Below, piece by piece: positions 34,661 through 46,144 of a DNA stretch of 64,000 bases. This DNA is from Balaenoptera acutorostrata (taxonomy: Eukaryota > Chordata > Mammalia > Artiodactyla > Balaenopteridae). The stretch covers positions 80,563,985-80,627,984 of the forward strand of contig NC_080067.1 in the NCBI RefSeq assembly GCF_949987535.1, written 5' to 3'. A program made the translations under genes and the position numbers. Below the pieces are notes generated by a model, which saw nothing but the letters and a program-made list of their open reading frames with translations, was not told where the DNA came from and searched no databases. Each line of letters starts with the position of its first letter. The stretch's first letter is position 1.

Positions 34661-35566
34661 ATGAAAAGGCAGAGGGCTATGTACCAGATGAAGGAACAAG
34701 AAAAAACCCCAGAAAAACAACTAAATGAAGTGGAGATAAGCAACCTTCCAGAAAAAGAATTCAGAATAATAATAGCGAAGATGATCCAGGACCTCGGAAA
34801 AAGAATGGAGGCAAAGATCGAGAAGATGCAAAAAATGTTTAACAAAGGCCTAGAAGAATTAAAGAACAAACAAACAGAGATTAACAATACAATAATTGAA
34901 ATGAAAAATACACTAGAAGAAATCAATAGCAGAATAACTGAGGCAGAAGAATGGATAAATGACCTGGAAGACAGAATGGTGGAATTCACTGCCACAGAAC
35001 AGAATAAAGAAAAAAGAATGAAAAGAAATGAAGACAGCCTAAGAAAGCTCTGGGACAACATTAAACGCAACAACATTCACATTATAGGGGTCCCAGAAGG
35101 AGAAGAGAGAGAGAAAGGACCTGAGAAAATATTTGAAGAGATTATAGTCAAAAACTTCCTTAACATGGGAAAGGAAATAGCCACCCAAGTCCAGGAAGCA
35201 CAGAGAGTGCCATACAGGATAAACCTAAGGAGAAACACACCGAGACACATAGTAATCAAATTGGCAAAAATTAAAGGCAAAGAAAAATTACTGAAAGCAG
35301 CAAGGGAAAAACGACAAATAACATACAAGGGAACTCCCATAAGGTTAACAGCTGATTTCTCAGCAGAAACTCTGCAAGCCAGAAGGGAGTGGCATGATAT
35401 ACTTAAAGTGATGAAAGGGAAGAACCTACAACCAAGATTACTCTACCCAGCAAGGATCTCATTTAGATTTGATGGAGAAATCAAAAGCTTTACAGACAAG
35501 CAAAAGCTAAGAGAATTCAGCACCACCAAACCAGCTCTACAACAAATGCTAAAGGAACTTCTCTAA
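34661..35566 (+). CDS. L1 ORF1 protein, intact frame
   Basis: The 301-codon frame is uninterrupted, the usual size for this family. In order: a charged heptad-rich coiled coil (about residues 15-125, for example KNKQTEINNTIIEMKNTL), an RRM-like domain starting near NIHIIGVPEGE (about 137) and reaching PRHIVIKLAKI (about 195), and a C-terminal domain (about 215-301) with KRQITYKGTPIRL and LQARREW. ORF1p forms trimers on L1 RNA. The ATG is shared in position with the second L1 copy. The ORF2 that follows 58 bp later is broken, so the element cannot move on its own; whether the ORF1 is expressed is unknown. Confidence 0.9.
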   Translation: MKRQRAMYQMKEQEKTPEKQLNEVEISNLPEKEFRIIIAKMIQDLGKRMEAKIEKMQKMFNKGLEELKNKQTEINNTIIEMKNTLEEINSRITEAEEWINDLEDRMVEFTATEQNKEKRMKRNEDSLRKLWDNIKRNNIHIIGVPEGEEREKGPEKIFEEIIVKNFLNMGKEIATQVQEAQRVPYRINLRRNTPRHIVIKLAKIKGKEKLLKAAREKRQITYKGTPIRLTADFSAETLQARREWHDILKVMKGKNLQPRLLYPARISFRFDGEIKSFTDKQKLREFSTTKPALQQMLKELL

Positions 35567-35624
35567 GTGGGAAACACAAGAGAAGAAAAGGACCTACAAA
35601 AACAAACCCAAAACAATTAAGAAA

Positions 35625-38600
35625 ATGGTCATAGGAACATACATATCGATAATTACCTTAAACGTGAATGGATTAAATGCTCCAACCAAAAGACACAGGC
35701 TCGCTGAATGGATACAAAAACAAGACCCATATATATGCTGTCTACAAGAGACCCACTTCACACCAAGGGACACATACAGACTAAAAGCGAGGGGATGGAA
35801 AAAGATATTCCATGCAAATGGAAATCAAAAGAAAGCTGGAGTAGCAATACTCGTATCAGATAAAATAGACTTTAAAATAAAGAATGTTACAAGAGACAAG
35901 GAAGGACACTACATGATGATCAAGGGATCAATCCAAGAAGAAGATATAACAATTATAAATATATATGCACCCAACATAGGAGCACCTCAATACATGAGGC
36001 AACTGCTAACAGCTCTAAAAGAGGAAATCGACAGTGACACAATAATAGTGGGGGACATTAACACCTCACTTAACACCAATGGACAGATCCTCCAAACAGA
36101 AAATTAATAAGGAAACAGAAGCTTTAAATGACACAATAGACCAGATAGATTTAATTGATATTTATAGGACATTCCATCCAAGAAAGAGCAGATTACACTT
36201 TCTTCGGAAGTGCGAACGGAACATTCTCCAGGATAGATCACATCTTGGGTCACAAATCAAGCCTCAGTAAATTTAAGAAAATTGAAATCATATCAAGTAT
36301 CTTTTCTGACCACAACGCTGTGAGATTAGAAATCAATTACAGGGAAAAACACGTAAAAAACACAAACACATGGAGGCTACACAATACGTTACTAAATAAC
36401 CAAGAGATCACTGAAGAAACCAAAGAGGTAATCAAAAAATACCTAGAGACAAATGACAATGAAAACACGACAATCCAAAACCTATGGGATGCAGCAAAAG
36501 CAGTTCTAAGAGGGAAGTTTATAGCTATACAAGCCTACCTCAAGAAACGAGAAAAATCTCAAATAAACAATCTAAGCTTACACCTAAAGGAACTAGAGAA
36601 AGAAGAAGAAACAAAACTCAAAGTTAGCAGAAGGAAAGAAATCATAAAGATCAGAGCAGAAATAAATGAAATAGAAACAAAGAAAACAATAGCCAAGATC
36701 AACAAAACTGAAAGCTGGTTCTTTGAGAAGATAAACAAAATTGATAAGCCATTAGCCAGACTCATCAAGAAAAAGAGGGAGAGGACTCAAATCAATAAAA
36801 TCAGAAATGAAAAAGGAGAAGTTACAACAGACACCGCAGAAATACAAAACATCCTAAGAGACTACTACAAGCACCTCTATGCCAATAAAATGGACCACCT
36901 GGAAGAAATGGACAAATTCTTACAAAGGTATAACCTCCCAGGACTGAACCAGGAAGAAATAGAAAATATGAACAGACCAATCACAAGTAATGAAATTGAA
37001 ACTGTGATGAAAAATCTTCCAACAAACAAAAGTCCAGGACCAGATGGCTTCACAGGTGACTTCTGTCAAACATTTAGAGAAGAGCTAACACCCATCCTTC
37101 TCAAACTCTTCCAAAAAATTGCAGAGGAAGGAACACTCCCAAACTCATTCTATGAGGCCACCATCACCCTGACACCAAAACCAGACAAAGATACTATAAA
37201 AAAAGAAAATGACAGACCAACATCACTGATGAATATAGATGCAAAAATCCTCAACAAAATACTAGCAAACAGAATCCAACAACACATTAAAAGGATCATA
37301 TACCACGATCAAGTGGGATTTATCCCAGGGATGCAAGGATTCTTCAATATATGCAAATCAATCAATGTGATACACCATATTAACAAATTGAAGAATAAAA
37401 ACCATATGATGATCTCAATAGATGCAGAAAAAGCTTTTGACAAAATTCAACACCCATTTATGATAAACACTCTCCAGAAAGTGGGCATAGAAGGAACCTA
37501 CCTCAACATAATAAAGGCCATATATGACAAACCCACAGCAAACATCATTCTCAGTGATGAAAAACTGAAAGCATTTTCTCTAAGATCAGGAACAAGACAA
37601 GGATGTCCCCTCTCGCCGCTATTATTCAACATAGCTTTGGAAGTCCTTGCCACGGCAATCAGAGAAGAAAAAGAAGTAAAAGGAATACAAATTGGAAAAG
37701 AAGAAGTAAAACTGTCACTGTTTGCAGATGACATGATACTATACATAGAGAATCCTAAAGATGCCACCAGAAAACTTCTAGAGCTAATCAATGAATCTGG
37801 TAAAGTAGCAGGATACAAAATTAATGCACAGAAATCTCTTGCATTCCTATACACTAATGATGAAAAATCTGAAAGAGAAATTAAGGAAACACTCCCATTT
37901 ACCATTGCAACAAAAACAATAAAATACCTAGGAATAAACCTACCTAAGGAGACAAAAGACCTGTATGCAGAAAACTATAAGCCACTGATGAAAGAAATTA
38001 AAGATGATACCAACAGAAGGAGAGATATACCAAGTTCTTGGATTGGAAGAATCAATATTCTGAAAATGAGTATACTACCCAAAGCAATCTACAGATTCAA
38101 TGCAATCCCTATCAAATTACCAATGGCATTTTTTACAGAACTAGAACAAAAAGTCTTAAATTTGTATGGAGACACAAAAGACCCCGAATAGCCAAAGCAG
38201 TCTTGAGGCAAAAAAATGGAGCTGGAGGAATCAGACTCCCTGACTTCAGACTATACTACAAAGCTACAGTAATCAAGACAACATGGTACTGGCACAGAAA
38301 CAGAAACATAGATCAATGGAACAAGATAGAAAGCCCAGAGATAAACCCACACACCTATGGTCAACTAATCTATGACAAAGGAGGCAAGGGTATATAATGG
38401 ACAAAAGACAGTGTCTTCAATAAGTGGTGCTGGGAAAACTGGACAGCTACATATAAAAGAATGAAATTAGAATGCTCCCTAACACCATACACAGAAATAA
38501 ACTCAAAATGGATTCGAGACCTAAATGTAAGACTGGACACTATAAAACTCTTAGAGGAAAACATAGGAAGAACCCTCTTTGACATAAATCACAGCAAGAT

Positions 38601-39437
38601 CTTTTTTGATCCATCTCCTAGAGTAATGGAAATAAAAATAAAAAAATGGGACCTAATGAAACTTAAAAGCTTTTGCACAGCAAAGGAAACCATAAACAAG
38701 ACGAAAAGACAACCCTCAGAATGGGAGAAAATATTTGCAAATGAATCAACGGACAAAGGATTAATCTCCAAAATATATAAACAGCTCATGCAGCTCAATA
38801 TTAAAGAAACATACAACCCAATCTAAAAATGGGCAGAAGACCTAAATAGACATTTCTCCAATGGAGACATACAGATGGCCAAGAAGCACATGAAAAGCTG
38901 CTGAACATCACTAATTATTAGAGAAATGCAAATCAAAACTACAATGAGGTATCACCTCACACCAGTTAGAATGGGCATCATCAGAAAATCTACAAGCAAC
39001 AAATGCTGGAGAGGGTTGGAGAAAAGGGAACCCTCTTGCACTGTTGGTGGGAATGTAAATTGATACAGCCACTATGGAGAACAGTATGGAGGTTCCTTAA
39101 AAAACTAAAAACAGAATTACCATATGACCCAGCAATCCCACTACTGGGCATACACCCAGAGAAAACCATAATTCAAAAAGACACATGCACCCCAATGTTC
39201 ATTGCAGCACTATTTACAATAGCCAGGTCATGGAAGCAACCTAAATGCCCATCGACAGACGAATGGATAAAGAAGATGTGGTACCTATATACAATGGAAT
39301 ATTACTCAGCCATAAAAAGAAACGAAATTGGGTCATTTGCAGAGACGTGGATGCATCCAGAGACTGTCATACAGAGTGAAGTAAGTCAGAAAGAGAAAAA
39401 CAAATATCATATATTAACGCATATATGTGGAACCTAG
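35625..39437 (+). pseudogene. L1 ORF2, broken
   Basis: The ORF2 start (35625) is followed by endonuclease sequence. Frame changes occur near 36075 and near 36180, then the frame is open through the reverse transcriptase (LFADDMI present) to 38191. A further frameshift near 38150, stops at about 38395 and 38824 (each apparently CAA to TAA), and a TGA near 38900 follow before the C-terminus with HCWWECKL (about 39030-39060). It has clearly more lesions than the - strand copy. The endonuclease motif reads GDINTSL here against GDFNTSL in the other copy. Confidence 0.92.
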
Positions 39438-39513
39438 AAAAATGGTACAGATGAACCAGTTTGCAGGACAGAAATTGAGACACAGATGTAGAGAACAAGC
39501 ATATGGACACTCA

Positions 39514-39539
39514 GGGGGGAAAGCGGGGGGGGGGGGGGG
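39514..39539 (+). other. G-tract in the L1 3' UTR
   Basis: A run of six G (39514-39519) is followed five bases later by fifteen G (39525-39539). L1 3' UTRs commonly carry a G-rich polypurine tract able to form G-quadruplex structures; the length here is notable and may also reflect assembly uncertainty. Confidence 0.75.
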
Positions 39540-39663
39540 CTGGGCGTGGTGGTGTGATGAATTGGGAAATTGGGATTGACATGTATACACTGATGTGTAT
39601 AAGATGGATGACTAATAAGAACCTGCTGTATAAAAATAAAATTAAATTCAAAAAAAAAATAAG

Positions 39664-41058
39664 CAAAATATGTAGGATAAAAGCTTGAAAATAACCGTAC
39701 CAAAATATGAACAGTATTAGAGTAGAAGGACTATGGGTTTTTCCCCTCATTTTATTTTAAAATTTTCTTTGTAATGTATTACTAAAGATGTAGTTTTATA
39801 ATAGAAAAACATGTCATTCTAAAATGAAAGTATGGTTTCAGTAAAAAAAAAAAAAAAAAAAAAAAAAAACATAGTTGCAATTTATTGTCTCTGAGAGGAG
39901 GTCATTTTCTCCATGTCACAGATGAGTGAACTGAACCTCCAGGAAGCTGAGTAAATTTCCAGCCACTTAGAATTAAGCCTTGACCTGTGTGACTCCTACC
40001 TTTGTGTGCCTTCAGTCTGCCCTCAGGACCCACCCCAGTTGAAGCTCTGGGCCAGAAGGAAGCCCTTGAATGATGAAGATCTATGATTCAGCTTCCTGGA
40101 AATCAGTGGCATGTGGTGACCGAGGCAAAATTATTAATGGTTGATATTGACCTGGACATGATGAGAAAAATAATATGTCAAAAACGAGCCTTAGCCTGAG
40201 AGGAAGTAGGGCATTCAGGATTTTTGAAGAGGGTGGTTATGGGAGAAGCAAGATACAGGGACACCTCTCCAAATGAAGTGGGTATCCCAGCAGCATCCTT
40301 CTTTGTGATAAGCATCAGTACTACAGGTAGGACTAATACAGCTGGAGAAGAGAGGTGTTTCAGGACATCAGAGAGGAGACATTCTGCTTTAAAAAATATT
40401 AAATACAAATTAAAACAATGCTAGAAAACATAAAATATGGAATCCCAGAATCTCAGGTTAGAAAACGATTTTAGCCATTGTTTATTCCAGCTACTCTAAA
40501 AAAGTGCTTCAATTCGTCTCATCTGAGTAGATGTCCCAGGAACAGGGAGCTCCCTTGCTTTGAGGAAGCCCCTGCATATCTCAATAACTCCAACTGCTAG
40601 AAAGCTCCTCCCTACTGTCAACCCAGTTATTTCATCCTTCTTGGATGAGAGAGTCGTCTTGGGAGTGGCAAGGAGCTTGCAGGGGTGGAGGAACTGAATT
40701 TAGGTTAGGGCTGTATAGGGACAGATTTGAGCAGAGCTGAGCAGGAGAGACGAGGCGAGTGAGGCTGGGGAGGAAGGTCTCCATGAAGGCAGGGTGGGCT
40801 CCAGGTGCAGAGAGATACCAGTGATTGGGCACACAGGTTCCTCTGCTCTGGGTGAACCACAGCCAACCTCCCAGGAGTACTTGGAACATGTGTGAGGGAG
40901 AAAGAGTTTCCTGCTCACCTCTGCAACCTTCTCTCCAGCCATCCCTGCAGACGTGTGCGGGGAGGGTAGAGGTTGACAAGATAGTGGGACAGGGGAGATG
41001 ACCCTGGCCACTCATGCAGACTTCCTGGGGTTACATCCTTACTTACTAGCTCTGTGAC
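39664..41058. other. Intergenic stretch with no gene seen
   Basis: The part next to the L1 is AT-rich and ends in a run of 27 A (39843-39869), possibly the tail of an old, unrecognised retroelement on the + strand. The part 40440-40625 reads like an ancient interspersed repeat ('gaacagggagctcccttgct'). The remainder is ordinary mid-GC DNA. The open frames at 40632-41015 (-) match nothing I know. Confidence 0.5.
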
Positions 41059-41070
41059 CCTGGGCAAATT

Positions 41071-42316
41071 GTTGTTGTTGTTGTTTTTCATTTGGAGTGT
41101 AGTTGATTTACAATGTTGTGTTAGTTTCAGATGTACAGAAAAGTGAATCTGTTATACATATATCCACTGTTTTTTAGTCTTTTCCCATATAGGCCATTAC
41201 AGTGTATTGAGTAGAGTTTCCTGTGCTATACAGTAGGTCCTTATTAGTTATCTATTTCATATATAGTAGAGCATATATGTCAATCCCAGTCTTCCAGTTT
41301 ATCCCTCCCCCCCTTTACCCCCTGGTAACCATAAGTTTATTTTCTACATCTATAACTCTATATCTGTTTTGTAGATAAGTTCATTTGTACACTTTTTTTT
41401 AGATTCCACATATAAGTGACATCATATGATATTTGTCTTTCTCTGTCTGACTTACTTCACTCAGTATGACAATCTCTATGTCCATCCATGTTGCTGCAAA
41501 TGGCATCGTTTAGTTCTTTCTTATGGCTGAGTAATATTCCATTGTATTTATATTCCACATCTTCTTTATCCATTCATCTGTTGATGGACGTTTAGGTTGA
41601 TTTCATGTCTTGGATATTGTAAATAGTGCTGCAATGAACACTGAGATGCGTGTATCTTTTCAAATTATGGTTTTCTGCAGATATGTGCCCAGGAGTGGGA
41701 ATGCTGGATCGTATGGTAGCTCTATCTTTAGTTTTTTAAGGAGCCTCCATACTGTTCTCCATAGTGGCTGTATCAATTTACATTCCCACCAACAGTGCAA
41801 GAGGGTTCCCTTTTCTCCATACCCTCGCCAGCATTTTTTGTTTGTAGATTTTTTGATGATGGCCATTCTGACAGGTGTGAGGTGATACCTTATTATACTT
41901 TTGATTTGCATTTCTCTAATAATTAGTGATGTTGAGCATCTTTTCATGTGCTTTTTGGCCATCTGTGTGTCTTCTTTGGAGAAATGTCTATTTAGATCTT
42001 CTGCCCATTTTTTAATTGGGTTTTTGTGTTTTTATGTTACTGAGTTGTATGAGCTGTTTGTGTATTTTGGAGATTAATCCCTTGTTGGTCTCTTCATTTG
42101 CAAATATTTTCTCCCATTCTGTGGGTTGTCTTTTCATTTTGTTTATGGTTTCCTTTGCTGTGCAAAAGCCTTTAAGTTTAATTAGGTCCCATTTGTTTAT
42201 TTTTGTTTTTATTTTCATTACTCTAGGAGGTGGGTCAAAGAAGATCTTGCTGCGATTTATGTTATTATTTTTTAATTGAAGTATAGTTGATTTATAATGC
42301 TGTGTTAGTTTCAGGT
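41071..42316 (-). mobile_element. 5'-truncated L1 inserted into a MIR
   Basis: The 3' UTR and last part of ORF2 are on the - strand ([20 protein letters not shown] at about 41780-41840, several lesions). The target-site duplication 'cctgggcaaatt' / 'cctgggcaagtt' lies at 41059-41070 and 42317-42328. The MIR halves (about 41020-41058 and 42317-42440) rejoin when the L1 is removed. The poly-A tail has become a (TTG)n run at 41071-41085. At the right end (about 42265-42316) a second piece of L1 3'-end-like sequence occurs in the same orientation, an unexplained duplication inside the insert. Confidence 0.85.
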
Positions 42317-42328
42317 CCTGGGCAAGTT

Positions 42329-43208
42329 ATTTTTAATTGCTCTGTGCCTCAGTTTCCTCAGGTGGAATCATAATAGAATCTACCTCTTAGAGTTGTCTTA
42401 AGTATTAAATGGGTCAATATCTATAAAACGTTTACACCAGTATTTTACATGTAGTAAGTGTTATATAAGTGTTTGTTGAACATAAAACATTTTGGGTTCA
42501 AACTGTGAACAAATTTATGAAACCATGACTTGGATTTCACAATTTATATAGCTGATTTCGTATACTGCCAGGTTACTTTTTTGATTATTATATTCCTGAC
42601 AACCTCCTAAACTATGAAACTAGTTGAGAATCACATTATAATGAGAGAGGTATTCTAACAAAAGCTGTTAAGAGAATAAATTTTAAAAGTTCTCATTGCA
42701 AGGAAAAAAAATTATTTTGTAACTGTGTGTGGTGACGGATGTGAACTACATTTATCGTAGCAGTCATTTCACAGTATAAACACATGTCAAATCATTATGT
42801 TGTGTACCTAAAACTAATACAATGTTATATGTCAATTATATATCAGTTGGGGAAAAAAAGCAAGGTCTTCTCCTGAAAGAGAAAGAAAGTGTGTGGTGGT
42901 GTTGAAAGGCAGGGAGGAGAGAAAGCATCTGAAGTAGCTGTTTGGGAAATGAGAGGAAGCTGATGCAGGACATGGAGTAGCATTGGACAGACAGGGAGAA
43001 CAGTGGGCTTGTGGTAGCAGCAACCCTCACATGAAATAATTTTACTCTAGCAGAACCCAGCAGTAGGTACTAGAGCAGAGAAGGGGGCCAACGGGTTGAC
43101 CCAGAATTGAGTTTTTGGCAGGTGGCACCAGGTGGGAGGATACTGGCTAGAGGACTTTACTGTGAGTGATGCCTGTGGGTCTGGACTTAGAAGAAGGAAA
43201 GGCTTGAT
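42329..43208. other. Intergenic stretch with no gene seen
   Basis: Begins with the right half of the split MIR ('tgtgcctcagtttcctcagg'). At about 42740-42850 it has old L1-type wording ('taaacacatgtcaaatcatt'). I see no exon-like frame. Confidence 0.45.
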
Positions 43209-43220
43209 GAAAATGAAGGG

Positions 43221-43601
43221 CTGGGACTTCCCTGGTGGCGCAGTGGTTAAGAATCTGCCTGCCAGTGCAGGGGACACAGGTTCGAGCCCTGGTCCAGGAA
43301 GATCCCACATGCCGCAGAGCGACTAAGCCCGTGCGCCACAACTACCGAGCCTGCGCTCTAGAGCCCGCAAGCCACAACTACTGAGCCTGCATGTCACAAC
43401 TACTGAGCCCGTGTGCCACAACTACTGAAGCCCACACGCCTAGAGCCCGTGCTCTGCAACAAGAGAAGCCACTGCAATGAGAAGCCCACGCACCACAAAG
43501 AAGAGTAACGCCCGCTCGCCACAACTAGAGAAAGCCCGCATGCAGCAATGAAGACCCAGTGCAGCCAAAAATTAATTAATTAATTAATTTAAAAAAAAAC
43601 A
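43221..43601 (+). mobile_element. CHR-2-type SINE, longer variant
   Basis: Starts near ctgggacttccctggtggcg and ends in AATTAATTAATT and A-runs. The target-site duplication 'gaaaatgaaggg' / 'gaaaattaaggg' lies at 43209-43220 and 43602-43613. It is longer than its relatives because the 'cacaactactgagcc' unit is repeated four times (about 43335-43430). Confidence 0.92.
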
Positions 43602-43613
43602 GAAAATTAAGGG

Positions 43614-44035
43614 CCAACAAACGTTCATATCTTTAATCTGTAAAATATGTTAAAAGCTCATACACTTTCTTAGAACATTATGAATAACCCTTCCCATGAA
43701 ACAACAGACAAAAATCATGAACAGCAACTACAAATAACCTAGCAAATATATGGAGAATGTTCAATCTCATTAGTGGTCAAAGAAATGAGCATTTAAATAC
43801 TGAGGTATCATTTTTCAGCTACCATGGTAGGAAAAAAGCCTACTTTTTAAAAATGAAAATACATTATGCTGATGGATGAAAAGAAAGCTGCAGAGGAGTA
43901 AATTAATATAAATCGTTAAGAAGATAATCTGGCAACAATTTCTAGAAGCCTCAAAATTTTTATTCTTGAATTAGTAGTTTTACTCCCTGGAATTTACACT
44001 AAGGAAACAATACAAAATGAAAACAAAAAAAGAGA
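43614..44035 (+). repeat. Old L1 ORF2 remnant
   Basis: Diverged + strand wording such as 'aatgttcaatctcattagtg', 'ggtatcatttttcagctacc' and 'ttaagaagataatctggcaa'. No frame remains. Confidence 0.6.
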
Positions 44036-44224
44036 AAGACACATCCTTCTCGCTCCCTTGCCCCCCAGCACTAGGCTTGTATCCAAAGAACTAAGTCAGT
44101 TAACCTTCAGCAATAATGGAACTTTGAGGCCATTAATGTCCCCTGAAGCTCTCTGTCCTCCGATTAATAGGTATCACAGTAAAGCAAGTTTTCTCAGCCT
44201 ACTCCTCTACAGAGGCATGTAGGT

Positions 44225-44430
44225 CAAAGGCCCCCTAACTTCATTGCCATTGATTTCTACATTTCTATTATCCTAAGTTTCTATTATTAGTGCCTTGGTT
44301 ATTACCCACTAGACTGTGAACTCTTCAAGGGCGGGGACCTCAGTCTTATTTATCTCTTTGTTTTGTATCCACCTCTACTCCTTATGACTAACACTCATAT
44401 AGTAGATGCCTCATAGATATTTATAAAATT
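44225..44430 (+). repeat. L2 LINE 3' end remnant
   Basis: Shows the L2 end order: 'ctagactgtgaactcttcaa', 'ggcggggacctcagtcttat', and an ending close to 'agatgcctcatagatattta'. Old and diverged. Confidence 0.6.
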
Positions 44431-44515
44431 GGCTGTCATTTCAGCTAATCCCACTCCATTGTGCCCCATTGTCTACCCTTTTTAATCTGTGCATTTGGCT
44501 GAAGTTGGCATCTTT

Positions 44516-44860
44516 TTTTTTTTTAATTTATTTTTGGCTGTGTTGGGTCTTCGTTGCTGCGTGCGGGCTTTCTCTAGTTGTGGCAAGTGGGGGCTACTCT
44601 TCGTTGTGGTGCATGGGCTTCTCATTGTGGTGGCTTCTCTTGTTGTGGAGCATGCGGTCTAGGCACACAGGCTCAGTAGTTGTGGCACGCGGGCTCAGTA
44701 GTTGTGGCTCACGGGCTCTAGAGCGCAGGCTCAGTAGTTGTGGCGCATGGGCTTCGTTGCTCCGTGGCATGTGAGATCTTCCTGGACCAGGGATCAAACC
44801 TGTGTCCCCTGCATTGGCAGGCAGATTCCTAACCACTGCACCACTGGGGAAGTCTCAAAA
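44516..44860 (-). mobile_element. CHR-type SINE
   Basis: T-run and ATTTATTTTTGG at the left, head end 'ccactggggaagtctc' at the right. The target-site duplication 'ttggcatcttt' lies at 44505-44515 and 44861-44871. More diverged than the other CHR-2 copies, with repeated 'cagtagttgtgg' units in the middle. Confidence 0.9.
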
Positions 44861-45307
44861 TTGGCATCTTTGTTCAGTTGATTTATTCATAAATGTCCTT
44901 GTTTATGTGCCAACCAGTCTGCATTTCAGGGGTGCTATGTTTATTAAAGGACTCTTCTGTCATGTACCTTAAAGCAAGGTTCAAAATCCATTCCTCTCTG
45001 GGCCTATTAACAATAATTGCTTTCTATTACTATCACTAACAGAGGGATGTGGTAACAAGTGGGTAATAAAACATGGTGGGGAATCAGTTGACTCATAGAA
45101 AGTTAAAACTGGAAAGGAGCTCACGAAATGGTGGTGTGGCTCAACCTCTACTCTGACTTTACGTATAAGGAAACTGAAGACCAGAGAGAGGAAATTTTCC
45201 CAAGGTGACACAGCTGGTTAATGGAAGGGTTGGGATAAGGGTCCAAGGTCTAGGCAGCCAGCTCATTGGATTTCCAGGGCACATGTTGTCATCAAAAGCG
45301 TATGGGG

Positions 45308-45633
45308 GGCTTCCCTGGTGGCGCAGTGGTTGAGAATCTGCCTGCCAATGCAGGGGACACGGGTTCGAGCCCTGGTCTGGGAAGATCCCACATGCCACGG
45401 AGCAACTAGGCCCGTGAGCCACAACTACTGAGCCTGTGCGTCTGGAGCCTGTGCTCCGCAACAAGAGAGGCCGCGATAGTGAGAGGCCTGTGCACCGCGA
45501 TGAAGAGTGGCCCCCGCTTGCTGCAACTAGCGAAAGCCCTCGCACAGAAACGAAGACCCAACATAGCCATAAAGAAATAAATAAATAAAAGAAACCATGT
45601 TCTCATGTGAAAAATTAAAAAAAAAAAAAAAAA
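45308..45633 (+). mobile_element. CHR-2-type SINE with read-through tail
   Basis: Starts ggcttccctggtggcgcagt. After the ATAAATAAA array comes about 25 bp of unique sequence (gaaaccatgttctcatgtga) and then a long A-run. The target-site duplication 'aaag(c/t)gtatgggg' lies at 45295-45307 and 45634-45646. The unique piece suggests transcription past the end of the source SINE. Confidence 0.93.
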
Positions 45634-46144
45634 AAGTGTATGGGGGATGGTGAGGCCAGCATGCCCAGCCATGGCGACTGACATAGTGAAGGCAGAGTCA
45701 GCAGGGATTCTGTGAGAAGGCTTGGTTGGAGAGCATGGACAGGGTTGTGGGGCAGATCTGGACAAGTGTGTGGATGAAATAAAAACAGTGTGGTATGGTG
45801 AGTCGAGCATGGCCTTTGAAACTTGGAATTCAATCCCTGGGCTGCCACACGTCCCCTTGTTACGTTACTTCCCTAATATCCAAGTTTTCAGTCTGTAGAA
45901 ACTTCCTCACAGAACTGACTTCTCAGAATTGAGTTAAAGGAGACAATGGATGTAATTTCAACTCAACACCAGGAAAGAGCTCTGGAAGATGGTGATTGGT
46001 GCTATCCTCTTGGAGGTCAACTCTTGGGGTCCTTCTAGGACGTTAAAAGTGAGCACCCATCCCCCCGTCCGTCTTCAGAATGCTTCTGGACAGCTCCTAC
46101 CTTGGTGAGGGAGGACCTGTCCCCATTGGTCTGACTGCACTCAT

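Larger units (their letters stand above)
33761..39652 (+). mobile_element. Full-length L1 on the + strand
   Basis: Starts gggttcaagatggcggagta, the known 5' end form of artiodactyl L1, with 5' UTR, ORF1, ORF2, 3' UTR and A-rich tail, about 5.9 kb. The target-site duplication 'aaaaaaataag' lies at 33750-33760 and 39653-39663 (partly merging with the poly-A). Its 5' end is only 47 bp from the 5' end of the - strand L1, so the two stand head to head. Confidence 0.92.
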
